From positions 11,797-43,984 of the forward strand of contig NW_014578728.1 of NCBI RefSeq assembly GCF_000485595.1: DNA of 32,188 nt. Reading direction: 5' to 3'. The number at the start of each line of letters is the position of its first letter. Position 1 is the stretch's first letter. Below, piece by piece: positions 10,877 to 22,800 of this stretch. The translations under genes were made by a program, and so were the position numbers. This DNA comes from Priapulus caudatus. Its lineage: Eukaryota > Priapulida > Priapulimorpha > Priapulimorphida > Priapulidae. The notes beneath the pieces were generated by a model, which was given only the letters and a program-made list of their open reading frames with translations, searched no databases and was not told the origin of the DNA.

Positions 10877-12068
10877 TTCCTGGTAAAAATATGCTTGACA
10901 ACTTCTCTGCCTTGAACTGCCTGGTTGCAATTTGGATACGAGAAATTGCCAGCTTACATTGCCATTATGTTATAGATGGTTTAGATGTTATACATCAGCA
11001 GATAGCAGATAACTAATTCTTTGATAATCGAAGTTTGAATTTGTTAGGCGCAGGCCTGATTTCAGTGATACATTTTAGCCCGGGTGGAAAATCATAAAAT
11101 ACTCATGTAAAATTTTTTCACTTGTCTGTTCTTCTTATAACATGTGTTAGTCACACTTACATCTAGCATACAATGATCAAATTTGTAAATGGATATTTGT
11201 ACTGCTGATGCTGCCATATCAAACATCAGGTCACCCATCACCCATTCATCATCATCATTCACCCATGAAATAACATGTAAGTGAATAACGATTGGTTCTA
11301 ACAGCAGTGTTTGTATGAACCTAGGAAGAACATCTGTTGCTGTTTTTCCCCAAAATCCATTAATGTATCAAATCAAAGCAATATTTTATGCAATCTTTGT
11401 GTGCATAACAATGATTTGATCAGATATACTCGACACAAAAGCTTGCTTGTTTAAATCTTTCATTCGGGTGCATTCAATGTTTACATCGGGGAAAGGCGTG
11501 CCACGCTGATATTTCCACAGTGACTTCAGAGTGACTCGACTTCTCTCTACATACATATTTGTGGGCGTCATTAAGGCATACAAAATACATAGTACATAAA
11601 TAATCCGTGATTCATATCATTGTGCCAAAATCTATTACCAAAAGTAAATCAGTAAACGATTAGTACTTTCTGAATGCTACTTAACTCTGGATTTTTAAAA
11701 AGAAAAGTTATTTCGTCGTTGTTTAAAGTTATTGTCATAGATTAGTGATCGTGTAGTGATCTGGACCCCGATGGCACTGTTGCTGTGCCGTCTGTTCACA
11801 CTCAAGTAAATTTCAAACAAATTTATATGTTTACATGGTGGTTTGTATTTTGTGAACCATATTTCTTAATTTACAAGACTTGTTTCTGCTAAACATATGG
11901 CTTTTTGGATACATTTTTATGTGGCAATCAAGAAATGGTAGTGTACGTGTGTGTGTATGAACATTTATGACTGCTTTTCATCGGGGGAACGGTTGTTTTA
12001 AGCCAGATTCACTGGTTATAGAATCTGCACAGCATTAGGGGAATTTACTTGCCTGCACCAAACAGATT
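10877..12068. other. WASHC3 3' flank
   Basis: Presumably 3' UTR then intergenic sequence. No gene, RNA or clear repeat recognised. Confidence 0.5.
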
Positions 12069-12515
12069 ACTGATACCACAGGCACTTGGGACAGAGTCAG
12101 TAAAAACCGAAAATAATATGAACGCACATTCACAAATACTACCGTACGGTGGTACCTCTCAATTACAGTTCCACTGTTGTGTCACTGTATATCAACTTTC
12201 CTTCATAAAAACCAACGCCGAACGCTCCCGCATTCGCCGCTGCGAGTGTGCTGTGGCGCCATGATAATATATATATAGAGATGATGATATATATATATAT
12301 ATGACTCTATATATATATTATCATGGCGCCACAGCACACTCGCAGCGGCGAGTGCGGGAGCGTTCGGTGTTGGTTTTTATGAAGAAAAGTTGATATACAG
12401 TGACACAACAGTGGAACTGTAATTGAGAGGTACACCGTACAGTAGTATTTGTGAATGTGCGTTCATATTATTTTCGGTTTTTACTGACTCTGTCCCAAGT
12501 GCCTGTGACTGATAC
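12069..12515. mobile_element. Hairpin MITE with 8-bp target duplication
   Basis: Perfect 8-bp direct repeats ACTGATAC (12069-12076 and 12508-12515) flank a 431-bp element starting CACAGGCACTTGGGACAGAG and ending in its reverse complement. The arms are about 200 bp and nearly identical, meeting at an AT-rich centre (12266-12318). An 8-bp duplication with CA...TG ends suggests hAT; 9-11 bp, as in Mutator-like elements, is the alternative because the duplication can be read as slightly longer. Confidence 0.88.
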
Positions 12516-15500
12516 CAAAGTAAGCATGTTTCTTTACCACCTGTGTATAATCACTCACGATTGCATTATTTCTGTCTTGGCTCAGCTCATCTCTGAAATT
12601 TCAGTCAGTTCACACACACATGATTCTGAATACCTCCTGAATGTAATTTTCCATCCAGATTAAATTAATCGGGTGTAAATATAGACTTTTTTCTCGACAG
12701 CTCAATCTCCTGGTGAGTATCCCTGTAATTATAGTTTGTCGCTTTCTAACTGGTGCAGTGCTAGCTTCGTTCTATTCGTTATATAATCTATAGATTGTCA
12801 TCTCAGTGTTGAGAACGGACATACTGTCTCACGTTAGCCATTGAACTTTTATACGATAGTTTCCCACAGTACGAAGAATTTATGTTCAAAATATATCGTT
12901 AAAAAATTAATTTCTCATTGTGGAGGAATCAATTTGTGGGTTAGTACATACATTAATTTTCCATCCCGATTTCGAACTGATTGCAATGACAGGATTTGTG
13001 CTCATTTAATTACACACATAATCTAGGTGAACAAGTATACATTAATATAGGATACAATAATGGAGGTAGTGTGAAAGGTAACAAGGGTGCTTTCTGTCAA
13101 TACTTGTCTGCTAGTCTTGTCGTTTCCAGCAGCTGCTAAGCCGATGGAATAGCCATCAGGCCTGCAGTTATCCTAAGCCATCAGGCTGAATTGTCTGACA
13201 TTGTTGAATATGCTACTGCTATGGTCCCAATCCTACTTCTCACAGCACAAATAATGGAGTGGATGTCCGTGATATATATTGCTGCAATGGGCCTCATTAT
13301 TACAACGCGGCAATATCGAACAATCGTTCGTATTGCCAGAGGCTGAGCCAAGCCTTCCGTCTACCGCGTGGGCGTATGTCTAAGCGTTTAGTGACGGCAG
13401 CGCTGTTAGTTTTGCTTTAGGCGTGTTCTCATCAGGCAGCATAAAGCGAGTCTGATTGGTGCCCTAGGGTGCATCACACCTGCGTTTCTACCGACTGCAC
13501 GCGATCACTGCCAAGAGAGGAGGCGGGGTGCAAGGGTAGTTAGGGAGGGGAGAGATGGGGAGGTGATGAGGCAGGCACACAGTGATGACCTTATTTATCG
13601 GTCGTCCCCGAGTGTGGATCGGTGGGCGTTTTATCAGATTTCGAGATGGGCGGCGTCTGCCTTCATGATTATTGCTCGAGTTTGAGTGACCCAGTTTCCT
13701 TACCGCGAGTCTGTAGTTGTGCAACCATACATATGTCTCTGTATATGACGTCTTTGTATGTATATATATAATATATATATATGCAGCAACTGAGCTGATT
13801 GAATGAGCCCATCCCTTATCCACGCCATTGTCGTTCTGTGCGTGCACGTATAGTAGGGGGTATATAGCGGGTGATGTTATAGCTAGAGAAAATCGATTGT
13901 GAATATAATTTGTTAGTTTGTATATATTTGAACAGGTTTGTTACAATGTGTGTCCATGTAAATATATTGATTATAACAGGAGTGAATAAAAACTCATTCA
14001 CTACTGATTATAGCCACGTAGTGTTGCATTTTGATTGCTGTGTTGTCAGTGGGCAACACATCTCATATAAAATAGCTGCTATAATAGCTGCTATAATAGC
14101 TGAATGTTTACTGCTGTGTTGTGCTGTGCACAGCCAATGTTTAACCCATCCAACCTCTGCTATCAGTCATCAGTACGATGACTCGGGAGGTTGAAATAAC
14201 AGGTAAACACACATAACATTATACATAAACACGTAATAAATTCGTGTTTGCTTTAGTGGTGTATATTATACAATTACTATAAATGTCACACATAGCTACA
14301 ACTACCGGGCGCAGTAGCATTTTCTGAACACTATGAGGAGTGCACAACCACATAGGTTTACTAATGTGGTGTGCCCGCCTCTTTACGCTTTACTTATGCT
14401 CTAGCAACTGCGCTGTTTGCACATGTCTCAGCAGTTGTCATCATGTACTTGGCCATTACCGCCTAATACGGACAATGCAAAGATAGCAAAGTTGCATAAG
14501 CCAACACAAGACAGAGAACGTTATTTTGCAACCTCGTAAATTTAATTTCTCATTTCGAACCTGATTGTTTTATAACGAGCCTAGCTTTCAATGCAAGTAC
14601 CAGCGAATCCATAAAAATCGGACATCAGCTTGCCGAATGAAACCCCATGTTATTACAACAGACGATACATTCAGTAAAGCAACTGAACAGAAACGCATAA
14701 GGAGCATTGTGCTCCTGGGTTATAATATAATAATGATAAAAGATATATATACATTCATAGGCAGGTGTATACACATATACACGTAAACGTATAACCCTAT
14801 GTTGCTTTATATCGGATAAATTTTGCATAAAAGTAAAGACCCTTCCTACCACCATCACTTCCTTGATACTAACACTACTAAAGTCACTAAGCATCTTACT
14901 CAAAAAATTCCTTATGTGTAATAAAGTTTACTGCTAAACAATATTATATATTTCCTAACAAAATCTGAATAAAATCTCATGAGGATGAGCTGTACCAGCT
15001 GCACTTAAAAATAAAAGTAAAATTAAACAACTAACCAATGCTTGTTGTGATGCAATGTCAAGTTGTTGATTGAGCCTCCTAACTGTCAAGGAAACGACCT
15101 ATATCCATAGAGAGTGTATCCATAGAGAGTGTATACACTGCTTGCTGATTTTAAGTGGTTCATGCCTTTTCTTTGTGTTTAAGATAAAAATTGCAAGTTG
15201 TAAGTAAGAAAAGTGGTAAAAATTCGCTTTATCTGAAAATTACGGTTACTTTAACACACACTGACAAGTTATATATATTATATATAACACTACATATGAT
15301 TGCAGGCATCGGCATAAATGAAAGCGGTCGGTAAATGGCCATACGCACTCAAGATATTGGTTTCCCAGCCTCGCCATGTTATTAATTGAACATGGAAACC
15401 CTCATATTATTATATTAATACTCTATACACTTACAGAATAAATGGCTGAATCTTCATTATTACTTGACCAATAAACTGCAGCAATCTCAGTAGACAGACA

Positions 15501-15682
15501 TCGTAAACTTAACCGACACAGCCTACCCTGGCGACTCACTTAGATAATTGCAGGGTAACATGACTCTACGCTACATGTGATTGATTACATGTAGTACGAG
15601 ACGTTAAACTCGCCAGCCGTCTTTCGGTGTATCGCAGGGTATTTGGACGATAAACACCGGCATCATTGTTTGCACCATAATA
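12516..15682. other. Intergenic sequence between WASHC3 and E2F7/8
   Basis: No supported gene. Notes: (TA)n at 13762-13782; ATAATAGCTGCT repeated at 14069-14102; a 15-bp duplication CCATAGAGAGTGTAT at 15104-15133; TATATATTATATATA near 15271. Short open frames have no recognisable homology. The segment near 15683 should include the E2F 3' UTR. Confidence 0.55.
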
Positions 15683-15777
15683 TCATCGCTGCTCTTTCGA
15701 CACGTGACTCATCCCTTGTGTGGTAGGCTGCACATAGCTCTCCAATCTACGCATAGTCTTTTGTCCGCCACTTGGTG
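15683..15777 (-). CDS. E2F7/8: E2F7/8 exon 10 (last)
   Basis: Acceptor cccaattgcag|CA completes an Ala codon, then come [20 protein letters not shown] and [10 protein letters not shown] with TGA. The acceptor has a good pyrimidine tract and the phase matches exon 9. Confidence 0.88.
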
Positions 15778-16778
15778 CTGCAATTGGGAAGGAAGTAGAG
15801 AATTCACAACGATGTTTGCATTCTCGCAACAGTAAACATTCACACTCTGAATACGGCCTCACAAACCTTGTAAAGGACGCAACCTCGTAAACCACATCAC
15901 GCACGTGCCGAACAAATTTACGAATCAAAATCGTAGCTCAGCACACCGAGAGCTTTCCTTTTCGCTCCCTCTCTATGCTTTCACATTATTGACTTACCTT
16001 GTTGTGCCGCGTTGCAGGCGTGGAACGGTTTCCCGAATCTGCCTGACTTCATCGGTGTTCCCTGAGTCATCTCAAGATCTGCATCTCTGTGCACCTGTGC
16101 CATGTGCATCGCGCGAGCTGTATGCGGAGTTGTGGGGTATAGTGGCGACTCTTCGTGACCGGGGTGCCAAGTGACACGGCCAGCCCGCCCGTCTTTTCGG
16201 GCGGGCGACCTATCAGAGGAATGCAGCTTCACTGGCGTCAACTCCTCGCTGAGAGAATCCACAAAGATCGACTCGTCAACGTCGTAGTCCATCATGTGGT
16301 GCGACGTTGAGCTGCCGGAAATGTCTGATAGCAGCTCCTCCAGTTCCTCTTGCATCTCCGACCGCCGCTGGTCAGGGAGCGCCGCCGCCGCCTCCTCCAC
16401 GCTAAAGTCGTCGCTCGCTCGCTTGTGCGCCGAATTTCCGTCTCGAAACTCGGACGAAAGACATGACAGGATGCCCTCAACTTTACGGATGTTTGCGCCA
16501 TCCCATGTGCCGTGAACTGGCGGTGCTGTAGCGGCGACCGCCGAGTGGTAGGCATCTTTCGGCAAACTGCAACCCACAGTGCCATCCACCATATCCGTCA
16601 ATTGCTCGGCTGCTGATGCCGCTGCCATCGACCAGCAATCAAAGTCGATGGCTTCATCCCTGGCCATTTTCTCCAGCCTCTCCGTCTCTTCTGCTTCCTC
16701 CATGTAGTCTGTGATTTCGGCTATGATTGTGTCGGTGTTGATGCGGTGGTCAATGATGATGCCGCCGCCACCTGGCGG

Positions 16779-16815
<37 letters not shown>

Positions 16816-19800
16816 GATGCAGCGACAGACGCTTCCTCACGTACAGGTGACGACGACGAGTACTCATCTTTTCCAGAGGTGGCGTTGACAAGTTGTTGGT
16901 CGAGATCCAACTGCCTGCTCACCTTTCCTAGTTTCTTTGAGGTATTCTCTTCAGCATGCTGCTCGTCTGTGACGGTTTCACTGGCCCCATTCTTCCCTGC
17001 TACACCGACCCTTTTCACGCCCTTGAGCCCCTGAAGTTCGTAAGTGATCCCTTGATCTCCAAGCATGATTATAACTTGATTGGTGTCTTTGTCCAGCTGC
17101 ATAACCCCATTCACTGGCACAGGCCCAGAAACTTGCACATGCTTGGATATCTGCCCAGCAAGAGACACCGGCACAGGTCCTGGTATAGGCACAGGCACAG
17201 ACACTGGCACAGGTCCTGGTCCCGGTATAGGCACAGGCACAGACACCGGCACAGATCCTGGTCCCGGTATAGGCACAGATGCTGGCACATGCACAGACAC
17301 TGGCACAGGTCCTGGTCCCGGTATAGGCACAGACACTGGCACAGATCCTGGCCCCGGTATAGGCACAGGCTCAGACACCGGCACAGGTCCTGGTCCCAGT
17401 ATAGTCACAGACACTGGCACAGGCTGTGGCGAACCTGTGCTGGCACTTGTAACAGGCGCAGGTGTGAAGCCAGGTGGTACTGGTAGTGATGTGAGTCCGG
17501 GAGTGCCCTTCCAGTTCTGCCCAGCCAGTGTCTGCTGAGAAACGTCTGGCGTTCCGGTGTATGATGAGGCACGACAAGAAACAGACGTGTGGCTTTCACA
17601 CCTCAAACTACTAGAGCAAGATTGCGACTGTTCACTCTTGACTTTCGTCTTGTATGCTGCGGTGCTGACAGCTGTAACGATGTTAACCCCCTCTGATTGC
17701 CTTAGCTCGGTAAGTAGGATGCTGCCGAGGGAACTTAAAACGCGCAGAGCTGGTGACACCTCACTCTTCACATCAGCGCCTGGGGCTGCCTGCGCAATCG
17801 ATGGGGAGGATGAGCTCAGCTTTACTGCACCTCCTCCCGTTGTCCGGCTCGGTTGTGCGGTATCGCTATGCCTGGGAGCACCTGCCATCTGCTGCTTCAG
17901 CACCAGGTTCTGCAACTGGACCGAGGCGGGCACGGTTGAATCGCCACCGCTCGTGCCGGGTGTCCTCGTTTGGTTGCTGCACAGCAGTAATGAGGCCCGC
18001 ACTGGTTTCCCCTGCTGTAGCTGCTGACTCGCGCCGATCGCAGCATCTGTTCGACCCTGAAGCCTGGTGCTGCCGCATTCAAGCGATGTCGTCTGTGATC
18101 GGGCGCGTACCACCGCGGTGGAAGCGGCGCCATTCCGCAATGTCGTCTTTGCGCTAACCTTCCCGCCATACGTCTGCGTCACCGGCTGAACGATCAGGTA
18201 CGAATCCCCTGCACCCCCCTTGTCGCTGCCCAGCGTCGACCGCTGAGCGGACGCGTTGCCGCCGGCGACGACCGGTCGCAGCGTGCCCGCTCGAGCACCG
18301 TTCGTCAGCACGATGCAGTGCTGGGTGTCGCACCGCATCCCGGCCGCAGACTTGCCGTCGACGACGACCGCAAGAGACTGCAGTGCGGCCACTGGCCTCG
18401 TCTGCAGGACGTAAATCGGCTGACTGCTGCTGGAGGTCAACTTCTGGCCGCTGGACGCAACCCTCAGCTGCTTTGCAGCGAGATCGCAGACGCTAGTCGC
18501 AGATGGCTTCTTCGTATGGAGCTTGCTTGGGAGAATTTCAATGGGGTTCTTCGTAGTCCGAGCCCCGACGACTATCGTCCCTCTATCAGCTGTGACCCTC
18601 CCAGATTCTAGGCATCCTGTAGAAAGACAGCACCAGGTAAACAACGCTGCAGTGGCGTGCAAAACTGTGAGGCCGTGATGGATATGAATGAATCGCTGGC
18701 TGTGCACAAAGAGAAACAAATTTTGCGTTCGCAAATGGCATGCCCTCTTACTGAAGCCTGACATGTCGGTATCAGTTCACGCCGTTGACCCTCAACCAAC
18801 CTTTGACGAGCGTTCGGCTGTGTGTGAAGCTGCGCGGTGACGAGGGTGCGGACTGTGTTCCGTGCCCAGCACTCACTTGCAGCTTCTCCCGCTCCTTCTC
18901 GGCGACAAGACAGATTTCCTTCAGCGACGAGTGCCGAGACTAAAACAAGAGCACATGCATGCTTAGTGCCCAGTGCATACGATCGCTTAACAGCCGGTCA
19001 ACAAAATTCAATTGTGTCTGTGTGTACATGTGTGCATGCGTGCGTGCGTGCGTGTACCTGAGACTGCGATGTGACTGTGACGCAAGCGATTGTGAATTCA
19101 ATATTATCCAATATGATGGTGCCAATAATTGTCCTGCTTTTGAAGAGTCATGTGATACACGCGCAATAATCGCATTACTGTCTCGCAAGGTATGCGCACA
19201 CACAACATCTGCGACACAAAGTTTCAGCAAACAAATTTGATGTCGCGCGACGGACTGTCGACAAAAAATATGCGCCGGGCTTAACCGAAGCCCTACAAAG
19301 ACGACAGAAAAGAAAAAAATAACAATGAAGTTACATTATCTAACCTAACACTTATCACGAAGTTGAAAAAAAATTATTGAGTACACTTTACAGATTACTT
19401 CAGTATCCCAATTCGTGATCACTCCAAACTTATGATGAGAGTGACTCGTGAAAGTACACATGATGCGCACTTACCAGTGGTACAGTATGGTTCGTAACTG
19501 TATTCACTCCCACTGCACCCGAGGACAAATTTTCCATCTTGATGGTAGAAAACCGTCGTTTTTTCACCGCTGGAAAATGAAATCATCAAGTAGTGCTGCG
19601 GTCAATAATATCACGATGTAATTATTGACATAACGTGGCAAAGCAACATAATGTTGGTAATGCCAAAATCCATCACACAATAAGTGCACGCAAATTTTTG
19701 CTCTCAGTATAGACTTGGTCATCATCCAAACAGCATAGGTAGTATCTATCCAGGTAGATGATCTGGACAACATGTCATTTTCATGACTATTAAGTATACC

Positions 19801-22800
19801 GTCTACTGTCCTTTTGTATATTGAACAAGGAACACGATAGGAATGCTAGGAACAAGGTGAACTAAAATCACTGGTCAATTGAATGTGGGATTCTTGACAA
19901 ACCTGGTTCAACGTTCTCTTGGTCTGCGCTACATCTTGCGGCTGCTAATGACGACTGCATCGTGTACGTGAACGATGTGGCATTGCAATGTGGCACGCTG
20001 GCTAGCATCGAGTGTCGCGTGCTGGGCCGGTTCATCGTGTCCCTGACACTCGCAACTGTAACAGAAAATATATCCCATGTGACACCGCGTACGCGATCGT
20101 CATTTCATACCTCGTCATGAGAAAGTTGCTTTCTGGGCAAAGTCAGCTGAATGGAGAATGCAGTGAAACGCCAAAGGTCTGTTACGTGCCACTGCCATGT
20201 AACTTGGCTATAAACGCTCTCTGCCATTGAAACATGGATAAAATTATCCCAACTTGTGAATAAGCTTAGTCTCGTGTTACCCCATTATAACTGTGTAGCC
20301 CTAAAGCTGCTTATCAATGCCTACTGGGAAAAGAAAAGGCTAAACAGGTAAAGCTATCATTAACTGCACACTAACATTCTGATTCAAAATCAAGCATGAA
20401 AGAAGCCAGTTTGCCAAAAATCTGCAGCACCCAATTAAAATTTCGGTCATGTAAACTCTAGTCAGCAATGATCGATCCCCACCGATGAAATTCGTAGCAG
20501 GAGATAATTCTCTTGTTAGATTCCTGATATTAAATAATAATAGCACGTGAATCAAACGTTTTATCAAACCATTTATTAACCTAATTATTTATAAATTTCA
20601 GCTCAATACTGCCTTGTGCTTTCCTCCACATGATTCCAAACGATGGACAAGAGAACATACGCACCTTCGGCAGCTGGTGAACCCTGTGGGTCAGGTCCGA
20701 CATATTTAAAGCCAGGCTTTCTGCCATTGCCGTTGGATACTTGCACTTTCTCAATGAGGTCCAGGCTTGTGAGGATGTTGGCTATGTCGTACAGCCGACG
20801 CACCTTCGCTGTATGATGAAAAAACGTGTAAGGAATTCGGTCATGAAAGCATCGCATGGGCAACATGCTGGGGTAAATGTTTAGGCAATTAAGGTTAACG
20901 AGCTAGAATTAAGTGCATTAAACATATCAGATTTCGCAGCAAAATCTGGACAGCTCATGCTGCGAAATCTTACACGTTTAATTACGTAATAGGATTTATA
21001 TAATATAGGATTTAGCTTCAGGTTTCTTGTATCAAACTAAATTCATTGAAATTTTTTAAAGTCGTTTTAACGTCCTAGGAGAGGTAACTTACTTTTGTAC
21101 TTGGAGAAGTCTATCTTCTCTGTTATGAGTTCTCCCATAAGAATCTTTGCAGCTGTATCCAGGTTAATTGCCTTCGACTGTGTAATTGTTACAGAAAATG
21201 TCAAACCAAAATTGTTAACAGATGTGCATTTATTGTCACAAAAACCTGGCACATCACATTGTATTTTCTATGCAAAAATCACCATTCAATCAATTGTTAA
21301 AGCCCATGACAACAAGTGCCGCGGAGCGACAGCGCTCATCTAACGTCTACTGCGGTGACTCTGTGGTGGAGTGGTGGGATTCTAGTAAACCCTGTTAGTC
21401 CCAAATGTGTTCACATACACGCCGAAACAGTGCGAACATGCACAGGAGATGGTATCAAGGACCTTCTCAAAGGAATGTTTGTTGATCGTTATGAAAGTTG
21501 CCACGAGATGGCCGGTACGTTTAAGTGTCTTCAGATTAAGATGGAAGCTCCCATTGTAGTAGTAGCAAAACTATTTGCAAGACAGAATAGGTAAGCACTC
21601 ATCCATTTACCTACGCAAGGCCTACAGGCTGCAATAAGAGCTGCCACCTGTAACTAATTTAACGCAGGCAAAAACTACACAGCCACCCACACATGCTGGC
21701 AGTGGCAGTACGTTACATGTAAAATACTGACAGTACAGAATGCCATAGAAATTATAGGATTTAAGGAGCATAAACCTTCTTCAACCAAATTTAGCTTTTG
21801 AAATTTCACTGTGACATTGTAGCCTCGTACATCCAGGCATGTATAGATTCTACTAGCAAACCCGGCAGTCAAATTCTTTCAACAGACAGTAAACAAATCC
21901 ATGTTTAACCCTCCTCTTGAGGGTCAAAAGGTTATCGACACTACTCTTCGCATGTCAGCAGAAGGGACATTTCATGGTCCTTCAATAAAGCCATAAAATG
22001 CTAGGTCACGCGTTGAAACAAAAAAGTTTTCAATCGCTCCGTCAGACCATGTCCTCAGAAAATGTCTAAAATCTGCCCTGTGCCCATTGACCTTTGACCT
22101 CCAATTTCGGCACAGTGATGGCTTTCCTACCATGATGCTATACACGACTATCACGAGCTAGGTCGAGCCGTTTAGATTTGTTGCTCCAATTCTGCATTTC
22201 CTCCCTATACCTTAAGTTAAGGAGTGAATGTTCCCCTTATTTTACACCTCTTGACCTTTGACCCCCGCTTCGACATCCCAACTCGTTTTGACGATCCCCC
22301 CGATGTGCCGAATATCGTGACCGTACGTCGAGCGGTTAAGATTTGTGCCCAACTGTTTGACGGACGGACGCTCGCACGGACGGACGGACGATCATGCGAT
22401 TCTACAACTGCATCTGACTATGTCAGATGAGCTAAAAATTAACATTCTTGCTCAGTGCCTATCTTTTATATATCACGAACTAAGCAAAAAAACAATTACT
22501 TTGCCTACACTATAAAGTATAAGGCAATTATTTTTTTCAAATGGCTATTTAGATATTAAATTCACTGGCTACGTAGATTCTGAAATGTTATGAGGAACAT
22601 AAAGCAACTTCTCCTCCAGCTAAGGATCAGCACGGAAATTAGAGCAACTGACTCCTGACACGGGAACAGCCACCGAAAGGTCGAACATACAGTGACTCTC
22701 TTCTCACTCACGGATCAGCACAGACATAGAACAACTGACCTCTGTGGCATGAGGAACAGCACAAAACATGGAGCGACTTTCCTCTCACATGAGGATCTGC

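Noticed and set aside
13488-13847. 119-codon minus-strand open frame
   Set aside because: No homology recognised, no splice or promoter context; includes a (TA)n tract.
17080-17538. Plus-strand open frames of Gly-Thr-Asp and His-Arg-Ser-Trp repeats
   Set aside because: They are complements of the Pro-Val-Ser-Gly repeat in E2F7/8 exon 9; hexanucleotide periodicity keeps several frames open.
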